The position numbers were made by a program, and so were the translations under genes. From contig RDEW01000058.1 in the NCBI GenBank assembly GCA_011109175.1, positions 130,033 through 194,032 on the forward strand: DNA of 64,000 nucleotides, read 5' to 3'. Shown here one piece after another: positions 22,616 to 34,689 of the stretch. The notes beneath the pieces are model-generated. The model did no database searches, was not told the origin of the DNA, and saw nothing but the letters and a program-made list of their open reading frames with translations. The number at the start of each line of letters is the position of its first letter. The stretch's first letter is position 1. The DNA comes from Dicyema japonicum (taxonomy: Eukaryota > Dicyemida > Rhombozoa > Dicyemidae).

Positions 22616-23435
22616 AAGTTTTGTAGATCCTTGAATTAGTAACTGACAAAACCGGCGATGACTTCTGACTCTGTGAGACACACACAATGCAGAAATCCAA
22701 ACGTTTTGGCCTTAATTTGCTGGAAGTGTTACACCATTTGTAACCTCAACGAAAGTATACGACGACAAATCCCTATATAAATGAATCCCTCCGTCGAACG
22801 ACTTGCGAGACTTTTATTACAGCACTTCAAGTCAATAATTAAAGTTTTGTGACCAAATAGTTTGTCTATAATAAAACCACGTGCAACTTTGCTTGGTGTT
22901 TAAATTCTGAATTAAAAATGCGAATAGTTTTGTCTTTGCATCCAATGGAGTCCACTGTTAACCTCACTACAACGAATATCCTTATATACAGTATTTTTAG
23001 GCCTAAAGTACAATATCTAAGAAATACGTTAGAATGTGGCTATCTCCCCCGTGTCAAATTTGTCGAGGGCTATTGAATCGTTTTCAAAATTTTCAAAAAT
23101 CTGATAAAGTTTACCCGACAACCTCAGTCCAGTAGAATTCACACTCGGGTTTTGCGCAAATCTTTAAAAAACAGCTCCGAACAGCCCGATTGTTTAAATC
23201 GTCTTGAAAGATGGAGTTGACTGCTATCTTAAAATAGTCAAATTTCACATTTTCTTAATTCACCAACAAAATTACCAGTAAAAATTTTCCGTTTTTGTAA
23301 AATCGTTGCATCGAAATTTAACAATGAATGTTATCAAAGAACTCTTAAAATTTTTAATTTGATTTTAAAGTCACACTCAGTCATATGGTTTATCCTTTCA
23401 ATATAATACTATGTCGCGAGCGCGAAGCACACATA
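22616..23435. other. No gene seen
   Basis: AT-rich DNA between a LINE fragment and the inverted-repeat element. Confidence 0.5.
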
Positions 23436-23476
23436 TGTCACATGGGCCAAGCGTTACCTATGGGCAGCCTGTTACA
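23436..23476 (+). repeat. Left terminal inverted repeat
   Basis: 41 bases. They pair with 24769-24808 in reverse complement, with a few mismatches in the middle (gggccaagcgttacctatggg against the right copy). Confidence 0.85.
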
Positions 23477-23929
23477 TTAACCTTGAACCAAGATTAACTT
23501 CAATTAATTTTATAAATGATTTAATAACCACAAAAAATTAAATTTAAGTAACTTTTTTTAGTCTACTCATTAATACAGTCGATATTTCTCCTTTCGATTT
23601 TTATCTATCAAATTAAACTAATTAAAAACTACCTCCACGCGATTATTCGATAAAATATTAATTATTTCTGCAACTGGATAATACTGAGACTCAAACTTAT
23701 CCAGTCGCAATGAGGGATTTGTTCCAAAGTCCTTTTTAGCCCGAACCTATTTATTAATGTTTTTAATTTCATACTTTATCTCCCATGTTAAAAGTATATT
23801 TACTATTATGAACATTCTCTTTCCTGTTCATAGCTTTGTAATAATTCGAATTTTCTTCAATCTATTTAATTTCAAAATTGAATCTCTTCGCATTCGGACA
23901 CAAATTATCTGACTGGGAGTTATCTAGAT

Positions 23930-24390
23930 ATAAATTTTTTTAATCAAACTATCTTAAGTTTTCAAATACTTCTTTACCAGACTTATTATAGAGTGGTCGT
24001 ACAAAAGCGAATCTATAAATTAAAAAAAACCAACATACTATATATGTCAATGACCGTTAAAATCCATTTGAAATTTTCATTTAATGTTGAAATTTTTTTC
24101 AGGTCTATTAGATCTACCTGAAAACGTTCATTTGGCGAAGAAGCAAACACATGGTGATTTATATCTCCAATCTACAGTTATAAAAAATCACGAACTTTTG
24201 AAGGACGCGAAAATTTGCAGACTTCACAATTTCGAATGACTTTTCTGATAATCTCATTCTTTACAGTGAAGTATCTTTGTCGACATTTATACTCAATTTT
24301 ATTGACTCCTCCGTGTGAAAACTCGTGCAACGATTTCGCAACATGCTCCATTTCGGTTTCATTATCAGGGATATGACTAACTTGGAATCA
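23930..24390 (-). pseudogene. KRBA2/Ginger-type integrase relic
   Basis: Minus strand from about 24370: HVAKSLHEFSHGGVNKIEYK, then RQRYFTVKNEIIRKVIRNCEVCK. H-x3-H and C-x2-C form the integrase zinc-binding module. After one frame change come NERFQVDLIDL and WILTVIDIYS, the first two strands of the retroviral-type integrase core with the first catalytic D in QVDL, and then FVRPLYNKSGKEVFENL in another frame. The order and wording are those of KRAB-A-domain-containing-2-like integrases found in Ginger transposons. Stops and frame changes mean it is inactive. It lies wholly between the inverted repeats. Confidence 0.8.
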
Positions 24391-24768
24391 GTTGATTTAA
24401 GATACAGTCTAAAATTATTGCAAATTTACAATACCCTGATAATGGAAAAATTCTCTATGTTCTTCTTTAAAGCCTATATTTTCGGTGCCTAGGAAGATTT
24501 TCGGGAAAATTTATCATGCAAAGCATCTTTTAAAGTTTGATATTCAACGCAATCTTTCACAAAACCCTTGTAAGAAGCCATTGCAACAAAATAATCTTCC
24601 ATGCTAATCACGCTAGAAATCTAGGTTTACCGCTATAAAAAAATAAAATCATTATAATCATAATATTTATGAATAAAAAACTAATTTAAAAAGATTAAAT
24701 CACGATATAAATCGGATATACAAAATTAAATGTCGGATAATTAAAAGACCTTTTCAAGGTCGAAAAAA

Positions 24769-24808
24769 TGTAACAGGCTGCCCATGCGTTACGCGCCGCC
24801 ATGTGACA
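24769..24808 (-). repeat. Right terminal inverted repeat
   Basis: 40 bases starting 'tgtaacaggctgcccatg' and ending 'catgtgaca'; inverted copy of 23436-23476. Confidence 0.85.
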
Positions 24809-24829
24809 GAATATCTATTAAATGCAGGC

Positions 24830-25735
24830 CTCATTGCGTAGCTGTTCCCTCACAGAATTGCCAGCGAATTTCGCTCAAACAGCCAGCGCTGTTCGCGAGA
24901 TCTCCAGTGCTTGAGGTTTTCCGGTTTCCAAGACGTCCGAAAAACTAGATTGTAGAGGGGAGTAGGATCTGGAAGTCTCCATAGCAATGGGAACAAATTT
25001 GAGATTATCAGGAAGGTCGGACGTATTTTTTCGAGTTTGACCTTCTCCGCCTTGACGGCTGCAGAGCAGGCCTTAAAACGCACTCGTGAAGATTGTTCGG
25101 AACGATCATGTCTGTACATGTCACGACCCAAACAAGTGGTTTCCCGGTATCGATGGGAAATATGGTTATCCCGTCCGGTCGTTTCCCTTCACTTCTGCAT
25201 AACCCGACCGGTTCAAGAATGACCGAGTATCCAGCAGCATCCATAGCTTGCTTGACAATCTCATTCAGAGCCTTGTGCTTTGGAGATCTGCCAGTGCTCC
25301 TCTTGCAGGCGAGAGGGTGCAAACCATAGCAGTCTATCAAGATGCCAACATCGGCAAGGGTGAGTACACATACTTTTAGTCCCGGCCGCAGAGAGATACA
25401 ATTTCTAACGCATTCATCATCCAGAAGGTGCCCATGATTCCTTTGGGGATGGCGTTTAACGAAGCTCAGCTCTCAGTGGAAGCCCTGAAAGAAAACAAGC
25501 GCGTCGGTGTTGATTTGCTGATTCTAGTAGGAGTCCAAGTGATTTCCAACATAATAAATTGTCCAGGTTTCGCTGGCAGTCTTGTGAAAGAGGCAGGGGG
25601 AGGTTGGTGGCATTCCAGGCTTTTCGTGGGTGGATTATGTCTTGGTCAATTGAGAATTCGGGTAGGAATTGTATAATCCACCTGACCAAAGGTTTGCAGG
25701 TTGTGAGTGAAGACAGTGGCAAAAAAGAACCTTTG
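24830..25735 (-). mobile_element. LINE X C-terminal region with GKRPDG nuclease-like domain
   Basis: Minus strand from 25730: frames reading IMLEITWTPTRIS, DDECVRNCISLRPGLKVCVL, then 25340-25008 in one ORF: CYGLHPLACKRSTGRSPKHK, NEIVKQAMDAAGYSVILEPV, EGKRPDGITIFPIDTGKPLV, TCTDMIVPNNLHE. After a frame change come FRTSWKPENLKHWRSREQRW and NSLAIL. The order (LRxG, GLHxLxCK, KHxALNxI, ILEPVGL, GKRPDGxTxFP, W..TC.D) is the C-terminal half of a widespread invertebrate retroelement protein. The conserved RPD and T-C-D give it a PD-(D/E)xK-like look, which is inference. Its RT half is not here. Other pieces: 45660-45960 and 51465-51800. Confidence 0.75.
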
Positions 25736-25934
25736 TAAGACTCTCGTTGCTATCTCTTGGTAGGAGTTTATTTTCTTTAGATTTGTATAGGATAGGGTAG
25801 TGAACCCGATGCTGAACAGCAGTAGCCGATAAATGGTAGTATATTTTGGGTGTATAAATTATTTAATGTTGAATGGAAATAACTTTGCACTATCCCAGTA
25901 CCCTTTTTACAAAGTTTAGTTTTCTCTGAGAAAT

Positions 25935-26770
25935 GCAATTATTTATTTATTAACCCCAGGATCACCGAGAAAGAAAGAAAAAAGTGAAGTCAACGAGTTA
26001 GGTGATCCCAGTTCCCGTAACAAACGTGCCATCCGAAGCCTGTGCGTCTCCAAAGTTCCCACTGTCGAACGGACTTCTTTGATCCTTGCAGAGGAAGCCG
26101 ATTGGGGAAGGAAATTTCTTAGCCAACCGAGTTTCTTTTGCATGGAACATGAGAGGCATAGTGGGTGTCCATCTTTCTCGCAAATGCGGAAAAATCCGGA
26201 ACCACATCTACCAGTTGTAAATTCTGTCAACAGGGGAGGTATTTTTGTTCCACATTCGGGTCCCAGCATACGTATTGTTTTCCATTGCAGTAAGTTTAGT
26301 TATCGGATAGTGGCCTCTAATAACGCAAATCTCCACGCAGCAAAGCCATATTCTATAGTCGGCGCGATTGTCTGGCGGTATATGGTTCCGATTGCTTTAT
26401 TAATATTCGCTGGAGGCTTCTAGATGAGGGTACGTGTGACATTCAATTTCTGTATCCTTTGGTGAAGACTTGTTTGGCATAGCAGGTGAAATTAAGCAGC
26501 CTGTTGTATATAACTCCCAGGATTGAATGGTCCCTTGTGACAGGTATCCGAGTATGTCCGATTAAGATTTCTAATTCTTCTTTGTACCCCCGGTCGGAGG
26601 TGAATAGAGTACATGTTGATTTTGGAGCCGATAGCTATCAACCAATCGTGGATACAATCGACTTTCTTCTGTGCGTGTGAGACTGCTTCTGATGTCGAAC
26701 TGCTTCTTGAGAAGATGGGATGACGTTGCTTACGTGTTTGCTGAAGATATTGAGATAAAAATACAAACAA
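25935..26770 (-). mobile_element. LINE J RT thumb and 3' end
   Basis: Minus strand: GHTRIPVTRDHSILGVIYN (about 26585-26525), then KLNVTRTLIWKPPANINKAI, then TIEYGFAAWRFALLEATIR. It ends in an ORF (26269-25943) with CGTKIPPLLTEF, HRLRMARLLRELGSPNSL and the read-through tail LGDPGVNK. ILGV and IEYA.A.W are the usual RT thumb motifs of jockey-type LINEs. The nucleotide tail CTTTCTCGGTGATCC plus TGGGGTTAATAAAT is the J 3' end. Truncated at its 5' side at about 26770. Confidence 0.75.
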
Positions 26771-26899
26771 TAATAATTTAAAAAATATTGATTAAATAAT
26801 GAAACATTGTTTTTTTAATTAAAATTGCTAATTTAATTTAATCTGGCAAATTATTGAGTAATTTTAAAATGACTCTTGCCGACGTGTAATTAAAGGTTT

Positions 26900-29310
26900 A
26901 TGGCTTTAATTACACATAGCTTTTCAATTACATCAAGGACATATCAAATGGAGTCGTTCAAGAATGTGATAATGTCATAAATAAAGTCAATCATCTCAAT
27001 CAGCAGACACAAGTACATGAATATTAACGAAAGATGGTTGACGTGCAGCTATATAACGCTGTTAATCAGCTAGATATTCTCTCAGATTATAATTTCATCG
27101 AAAACGCACAGTTCTTGTTATTTCAGAGGGTTGAGGAGATTGAGAACTCCACTGTCTCCCAAGCCGAATATCCACCCGTACCTCCGTTCCTTATGTTCTA
27201 GGAAACTACGGAAATCGACGGTTCCGACAGACTCGGCTATTCTTGGAGTTCGCAATGCATGCAGTGGACCAGTTCTACGTTAAACTTGACCTGAATCTGT
27301 CTGAATGGAGGAGGATTTCACGGAGGACTCTTAGGAGGAGATGGACGTCACCAATGCCTTTGGTAATCTGGATGTATACAGGACTCGACCTTTCCGTTCA
27401 TAATTGGGACCGATGACTTTGAAAATGACTACTTTATGGTGTTTCCAACTACAACGACAATTCTACGGAATTGGATCAATATGAATCAGTTTTTGTTAAT
27501 TCAGCTGATAAAAATGAGATTAACTTCAACGCATCAAGATCTCTGGTTGACATGTGGCTTTATCCTAGTCTCTATCTCTGGATAGACTGATTGAGGACCA
27601 AATCGACGAGTCCAAGACAGGTTTCCGTTTATAGTCTATGTTTTGAGAACGGAATGCCTCACAGATTAGCGGAAAAACAAGGTAATTTTGATTTATCACG
27701 ATAGCCTTCATGAATTCGAGATTCAATGACAAAATTTCCGATGACCTCTTTGAAGATGATTCCGACAAGGAAGACATCCTTGAAAAAGTTTAACTTGCTT
27801 CCTGATTTTAGAAAAAACCGAAATCTTGAGAATATCTTTGACAAATCTGAAAACGACGACATCTTTCCAATGAGATGGTAATATCTCCGTTCCTCCAGAA
27901 GGACCACTGAGATACCTTTGGCGTCTGTTGTCTCTATGGAGAAGAAAAAACGGAATTTATTTTCCTGAAAGTGATAGTGATGACAGCAATATTATACCTC
28001 AGCCCAAAAAAGCCACAAACGACAAGGAATTAAAATTATAAAACTAATGAATCAATGCGAATGGATCAGTTTAACGTCTCCCTCAAAGATCTCTTTGTTT
28101 TTGAAGTCTTCAAAGGAATCCTATGGCAGAAGGCCTTGGTGTCTGCTGCCTTGAAAATATTTAATAAGAAAACTGTGAATAACGTATTGAATGTTAGAGA
28201 ACATTTAAGGTGGAGAGTGAAGTCATTTCTACAGTGGGCAATGAACACGCTTTTACTCTATATATATGACTATTTAGAAAATGCGAGGAATCTATGGAGA
28301 ATGAGACCGTCCCCGTTTTTACCAATTCTGTTGGATCTTCCAGGACCATGAAAGAAAGCCAGAACCCGGAAAACCTGGATCACTTAGTTAGTAGTTAACT
28401 TTTTCTAATCCGGTGATCTTGGTGTAAAAAAAGGTTTTGGTGTTTAATGATAAAGAAGACAGTGATGAAGTGTCCCTGCGAATGAACCATTATATGTTTT
28501 CAAACTCATCCTTGGCTTTCTCCTCGGATTCTTGACAAAGAAGAAAGATTCAGATGATTAAAAATTACGCTAGTATAACTTTGGCTACAATAATTATGCA
28601 AGGCTCTGTTAAAACTGGATTTTAAGGACAACAAGCAGTCTATGGTCGTAGATGATGATCAACTTATAGAACACAACTTGAATTCTGTAAACAAGGATCA
28701 AATCCAAGAGATAACAAACCAAAGATCACTTCCAAAACAATTTCTAAGAAGTCGTTTTTTGACAGTTCTGACGACGATGAATTGTTCACCAAGAACACAA
28801 GTAAACAACTAATTAATGAAAAAAGTGGTTGCAATCAGGAAGGATCTAAAGAAATTGTGAAACCACTCATACAGAAATCGGTTGATGTGAAAGCACCTCA
28901 GAAATAGTTCTGATGATTAAGTACCCATTACTAAAACAAGCAAAACTCCAAGTCAAAAATGCTTAAATATGCTACCAAGTAGAATTCACTTTTTTAGTGT
29001 TTTGAAGATGAATTTTTACTTATGCTTCTCAAGCTTTAAAAATTAGCAGTGAAAACCAACCAAGAAAAAAATGAAACATAAAATTAAAGAACCTACCGTC
29101 ACTAATCGAAATGAATGTACTGATAGCAAAGTCCTCTCTACCGGACAAACTGACAATTCTAAAATTAAAATAATACTTTACCCACGGATTCTTCTAAAAC
29201 TGGATCCAGGAATACCAGCCTACTAGTGAATGAGATAGATTTACATAAGACAGAAGATGTCTCCAAACCTAAAATGCACAAAATTTTTTAAACAGCACTA
29301 TAGAATGTAT
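26900..29310 (+). pseudogene. WASHC2: WASHC2 (FAM21)-like gene, decayed
   Basis: Frames from about 26933 read FNYIKDISNGVVQECDNVIN, KVNHLNQQTQ, then (after a 21-nt GT-AG intron, 27013-27033) MVDVQLYNAVNQLDILSDYN and FIENAQ. This matches the head domain of FAM21, where the LSNTQFIEN wording is typical. Further on are VRNAMHAVDQFYVKLDLNLS, FGNLDVYRTRP plus FIIGTDDF, and then acidic LFa-type motifs: DDLFEDDSDKED (27750), IFDKSENDDIF (27840), LFSESDSDDSN (27960), FFDSSDDDELF (28770). WASHC2 ties the endosomal WASH actin complex to retromer and capping protein through these repeats. Many single-base frame changes and stops are needed to connect the pieces, more than short introns can explain, so I call it a pseudogene. 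A 53-bp piece of LINE X is embedded at 28287-28339. Confidence 0.72.
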
Positions 29311-29559
29311 TAGACCATACGCTTTTATTAAATGTCTAGTGTTTGAGCATATAGCAATATTTTTGACAATTTTAATAATTGGAACGAATATATTTAGCAA
29401 TCAAGTCGAGATTCACAATATCCTTCGAAAAATAATAATTATAATAAAATCCACTATAATACATAAACAAATTAATATTCTTTTTTTCGTCTAAAAAATA
29501 TTTTAAATACCTAGAAAAACCTATAACAAATAAAATTGTGCTAAAAATCGGGAATGAGA

Positions 29560-30145
29560 AAATGGAGAGTTGCGATAATGTTGTCATTCTGGGATGTTTA
29601 ATTGATCGGAATGGTGACGGAGGCTTGGAAATCAAGAGGCGAATTGCCATGGGACGCCTTCCAGAGAATGAACAGATTTGGAAAAGCAAAGATATTTGCT
29701 TAAGGACCTAATGCAGACTGGTTGATTCAATTGTGTTCCTGGTTTTTCTATACGATGCAAAATCATGGATACTAAAAAAGGCGGATAAACGAAAAATTTA
29801 TGCTTTTGAACTGTGGTGCTAGAGGAGGTTACTAAGAATCCCTTGGATTTCCAAAATAACAAACACCGATGTGCTCAACGGTTGGAGACGGACATTTTCT
29901 AGAAGGAAGATTCGTAGACACAGATTGGCGTTTTTTGGGCATGTTGTCGGCTCTGACTCCCTGGAAAGAACCATTATGCAGAGCAATATTACTGGAAAGA
30001 GACTGCCTGGTCGACCGAGGACTTGGTAACTATTTACGATGGAAGATGTCACGGGAATGCCTATAACAAGGCTACTACAAATTGGACAGTGGAGGAAACT
30101 TTTTCATGAGATCTCCAAGGGTCGGACACGACTTAATTGGATAAC
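29560..30145 (+). mobile_element. LINE C-terminal fragment (RTE/craniofacial-like pol type)
   Basis: Plus strand: LGCLIDRNGDGGLEIKRRIA, LVDSIVFLVFLYDAKSWILK, KADKRKIYAFELWC, RLLRIPWISKITNTDVLN, RLAFFGHVVGSDSL, TGKRLPGRPRTW. LGS.I...G....EI..RIA, ..LYG.E.W.L, R.L.I.W.D.+.N..V and G.RGRGRPR are the C-terminal motifs of this pol type. Several internal stops. A separate family from K by its wording. Confidence 0.75.
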
Positions 30146-32290
30146 ATAACATAAGGAACCATGTCCATATAATTTGTAAAAGATATAAATTAATAAAGAA
30201 TAGGTTTTTTGATGGTGGCATCTTCTCTTTTGCTTTAAGAAGGTTACAAAAATCTACTTGTACATTATCAATTTCTTTGTGTGGGTTAAGGGTGTTTAGG
30301 ACGTCAGAAGTGAATTAGCAAGTCTAATAATTTGTGACTAAGGATCTGATGTTTAGCTACATTACTAGAGTAAAAACCATAGCGTACATGAAATCATTTA
30401 GCCTAAAAGTTGATATCTATTCAATTATAATAAAGGTTTTCAATTGTAATTCAGGTATCTTAAGTACATACTTCAAGGTCAGTAATGTTGTGCATTCATT
30501 ATAAGGTACTGTAATTATGAGGATGTACAAATTTGGTAGAATTTGTATATAGTGATTGTTTTATGTCAATAATTATGTCATTCTGTAGTCTGTAGAATTT
30601 TTATAACTTCCAATGACTGAGTTAAATGATTTGTTGCGCTTTGGTCTACTTAATCTTAAGTTCTTCTACGAATTAAGTCTGGACTCTGTGTTTAACACGG
30701 TTGTGTAACAGTGACAATATGCGGGCTAGAAGTCTCGATGAGATGTTCTCAAAGAAATTGTATTGAAATCCATTGAGAAAAAACAAAGAAAATCATATGA
30801 TTATTAGAAAATCATATCTCAAAAACTAGAAAATCATATGATTATTCTACGATCAATGCCCTACATTTTTTTCCCACGTTGTCAACGTAGTTATAAAAAC
30901 GAAAAGAAAAAAAACACCCTCACACGGAGATCAAATACATCTTTGGTTACGACAAGGAAATCCTCAAAATAATCTACAAATAATATATCATGACCATATT
31001 TAACTACATGAGTACATTCTGTGCCTCGTTCTCGCAACCTAAAATATTCACAAACTTCAAACTCTTAATTGGAGTTCGTAGAACAAATTATTGTGTGCAA
31101 AGATTCACACCGTCCACCAGATCCACTCGGAAAACCCCAATTCTCCTAGTGGAAGATCACCTGAATTCACCTCTGTGGACATGCAAATGTCATCGTGGGG
31201 TATATAAATTGTTTCATAAAATGTGACTAGCCTCCCAGTTTTGTTAAATTATACATATTTTCTTAATTGTTATAGGATTTTGTCTTCTTTTCAGCAGGTG
31301 TGAGGATAGCAAGTAGGATCAAATAATCTCTATATTTCTTGCTGGGATGTGACTAATGAAATAAACTTTAAAAGATCTTAGACTATTTTATTTAAAATAT
31401 GTGGCTCTTGTTAAAGCTAATCTTTGGTAAGTATCTGTCAACCAAAGGTGAGAAACCATAAACACAAGAAGTTTTCACAAACCAAATAGTTCCAACCTTT
31501 AACGGAAAAGAGTTTTCTTAAATCCAGATACACAGGATATCCAGCGCTCCAATTCTTCAAAAGATCATTCTAGCTACAATATTTTGGGTATTCCAAGGTT
31601 TATGGGTATCAAAGTTCTCGAACAAGAAATATTGGGAGTTCAGCCTCGATTTGTTAGGCAGTGTAGGATTTGGTATGCTAAGCTAGTATCAGCTTTGACT
31701 GAAAGAGAAAAAGCCTTCGTTTAGTGACGAGCATATACTAATTTTTCAAAAACAAAGATGCAGTTTACATTCTGTCTAACAAAGTATGTGAAACGAGAAA
31801 ATTGATTGGAACAGTCATTCTTAGTATGGGATAGAGATATCTGTGATAAAAAAAACAGAGGATGATGGTGTTAATAGATATTTCTAGAATAATAGCAGAA
31901 ATGAAGCAGTGGCGCTTGAAAACAGGAGTCATTTTGTTTTGGAATGAATTATACGAGTGAAAAGGAATGAAATTGTATGTAAAGTCACAGTTCGTCAATC
32001 TACGACAAATATTCTGAAAGACTTGTCGAAGTTCATATTACAACAAAATTTTAATCATTTGTTGAACATTTTAAAACAGGAGACCAAAGTACTACTGGCA
32101 AATTTCAATTGTTGAATTTTCTTATAGGTACTTAAAATATAATTTCTTAGACGAAAACGGAAAAATATGAATTTGTTTCTCGAGTATTGTGGAATTCATT
32201 ATATTTATTATTTTTTCGAAAGATATTCTGTATCTCAATGTGATTCCAGAAGTATGTTAGCTCCCGTAATTAAAATTATCGAAAAAATGG
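30146..32290. other. No gene recognised
   Basis: A 78-codon ORF (30990-31226) and an open run near 31600-31725 (GIKVLEQEILGVQPRFVRQC) look slightly coding-like but match nothing I know. Confidence 0.4.
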
Positions 32291-32299
32291 CTATAGGCT

Positions 32300-32545
32300 C
32301 AAACACCATCCACGTATTTCCTCCTGTTAGCGATAATTAAGTCGTCAACATATATAAGAAGCATTGAATCTGGTCGCCAGAACAGGGTAAATCGTTTAGG
32401 AATAAATTAAATATCGCCGGAGAGAGGGCGATCATTGGGTACCTTTCGGAGATCAATTGAACTTCTGAAGGACGAAGTAGGAATTCTTAGAAAAAGAATT
32501 TTGTGCCCTGAAAACAAAATCAATGATGACTCTTATAAATCTTCA
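32300..32545 (-). mobile_element. LINE J reverse-transcriptase fragment
   Basis: Minus strand: ALSPAIFNLFLNDLPCSGDQ, then in a shifted frame SMLLIYVDDLIIANRRKYVD. SP.LFNLFL.DLP followed by the YxDD box is RT block 4-5, as in the J copies at 13117-13476 and 46294-46490. About 80 residues remain. Confidence 0.7.
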
Positions 32546-34184
32546 TCCAAACTTAAAAAAATAAATACTTGAAAAAATAACGAATAAAAGATAATGCAAA
32601 AAATGGCGAATTAAGCTAACAAGTCACTAATTTGTATATTTACCCTGGATGTCAGAGGGAACCATAATCACGAATAATTTTAAAAATTATTAATTATTTA
32701 AATAAATTAAAATAATTCGAAATTTATATTTTGGTAGTTTTTTAAGCGAAGATAGATACGAAATTGTCTTGAGAGATTCTTTTTTATAAATTTGTCCCAA
32801 CAAACTTTCTCTTTTAGATTTGAATAAATTTGAGGTTACTATATTATAGGTTAACAAAATTTAAATATATATTAAACATTTTAAAAACATCCTTCAACAC
32901 TATTAGATGAATTCAATAATATACTATTGAAGAAAATATATCACACTAATAAATACAAAACCAAACACTACCAATAAGAACGTGCAAACGCATACCAAAT
33001 AATATATCGATGTTGAAAGGTTCGTCATACTGTAAAACAATTTTTAAAAATAAATATGTATTAAATTAATTGGACGGACCGCGTGCGTAAATGAGACGAC
33101 CAGAGAAAAGCAGTGGATTTATGTCAATGGTATTAAATTGACAGGTGGTGATCCAGTAGCTGACCGTATAACATTCTTACTTTCTTGTCTGTGATGCTCA
33201 CAATCATAAAATAATTCGTCAATCCTCACTCAACATTTGTGCAAACAACCCCACAGTGGTGATATAGTGACCTTATTGATCCTAGAGTCGGTAGATGTAA
33301 TTTGAAAATCATATATTTTTACAGTGGCACCATAAAATTCTAATAAAAATAATAAACATGCTAGTTTGAAATGTTTATTAGATGAAAATTCAATAAAAAG
33401 TTGTTGATATAAAATTTCCAGGATATTTTCTAATGAGTTTTAACCTTTTCAATAACCTTCTTGATTGAACGAAGCGTAAGTTGATGACACGTTAGTAATT
33501 TATTTGAAAACTATAAAAATTAAATAATAAAAATCAATAAAATTTTTATTTTTATAAGTTTTAAACAATTTAAAATAACATGTGAATTTTTGACTAATAC
33601 AAAAATTGCCCTATCTATTATTGTGACGTTAGTTTAGCCTTATGTCATTTACTCCACAGAATTTTTTGTTCATCGATATATTCTTGGAAGACTTTGTAAA
33701 TAAGAACATCCTTTCAAAGTTCAATCTGTTCTTTGTGTTTGCTCCCGACTAGGCACCGGGCGTCTCTTTGGGAGGAATGGCTACATGAAACTTCCTAGGA
33801 GTTTAAGAAGGCATTAGATAAACTATTAAATGAATATAGTAAATGTAGTTAATATATTAAGACATATACATTGTGTTAGTGTATTAATTTGTTAGCCGAC
33901 GAATAATGGCTCTGAATCATAGTCATAATATGATCTCTTCTTTTCTTCAATCCAATTTGATTATGTTCTTGTGAGTCACCTTGGTTGTCTATTTGCTCGA
34001 ACTTATATAATTAAAATATGTACAACCGCCTGTAATGAAAATTTGGCGAATAAAAATAGACAAAAAAGTATCAAATAATTCATTAATTATCCACAAATCG
34101 TTCAATTTTATACTACAATTAACAACACCTGTTTTTATCCCATTTGTCATCTAATTACTGGCGACCTTTAAACACTGCACTTGT
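32546..34184. other. No gene seen
   Basis: Very AT-rich, no meaningful open frames. Confidence 0.5.
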
Positions 34185-34335
34185 CGAGAGGAACTAAGTA
34201 GACGAACCGTTCCCCAATGAAATATTTACAGATGACAGCGTCACTCGTAAAACCGAGACATCGTAGGTGTTTGGAACCTTTAGTCAGAATGTTAGTCAGC
34301 GAGATTTGCACACAAATTAGAGTCAGGAAACCCAA
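34185..34335. repeat. Dispersed hairpin repeat, copy 2
   Basis: Shares 'tagacgaaccgttcc', 'gatgacagcgtcactcgt' and 'tttggaacctttagtca' with the blocks at 20995-21045 and 54795-54950. The family has no open frame and is probably a SINE or another small non-coding element. Confidence 0.55.
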
Positions 34336-34689
34336 GCCTTGACTGCATGGTTATTCAATTTAGGAACTCCTGTCCGGGCTGAGTTAAGGCTTACGAGTCT
34401 TTTAAAAAATATTAGTGAATTTTAGAGCTCGCTCGGCCTGGGGAATATATCATCAGATCTTATTTTTATGGATAAGCCAGTTATGAAAAATAACCTTACA
34501 GTCGACTGAGATGTACGATCTACAAATATTGATATTCCATATAGATTCTGATTTGGTGAAAGACACAATGCGATGTTCAATTTTAACATTTTTTAATATA
34601 TTTTAACATTGAAATATACATCTTTGACAAAGGAATTAACACTATTAATTAACAATTTAATCAAATAATGGAATCCCAAGCGTACAATT
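34336..34689. other. No gene seen
   Basis: AT-rich intergenic sequence. Confidence 0.45.

Larger units (their letters stand above)
23436..24808 (-). mobile_element. Ginger-type DNA transposon with 40-bp terminal inverted repeats
   Basis: The ends 23436-23476 and 24769-24808 are inverted copies of each other (TGTCACATGG... inward, ending ...TGTTACA). Both start TGTCA, fitting the 5'-TGTNR termini described for Ginger elements. The inside encodes a decayed integrase on the minus strand. No convincing target-site duplication is visible: left flank 'acata', right flank 'gaata'. Size 1373 bp, short for an autonomous Ginger, so it is internally deleted or decayed. Confidence 0.75.

Noticed and set aside
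30720-30860. Short direct repeats 'aaaatcatatgattat' resembling an array
   Set aside because: Only two or three AT-rich units at irregular spacing; not CRISPR and not a satellite.
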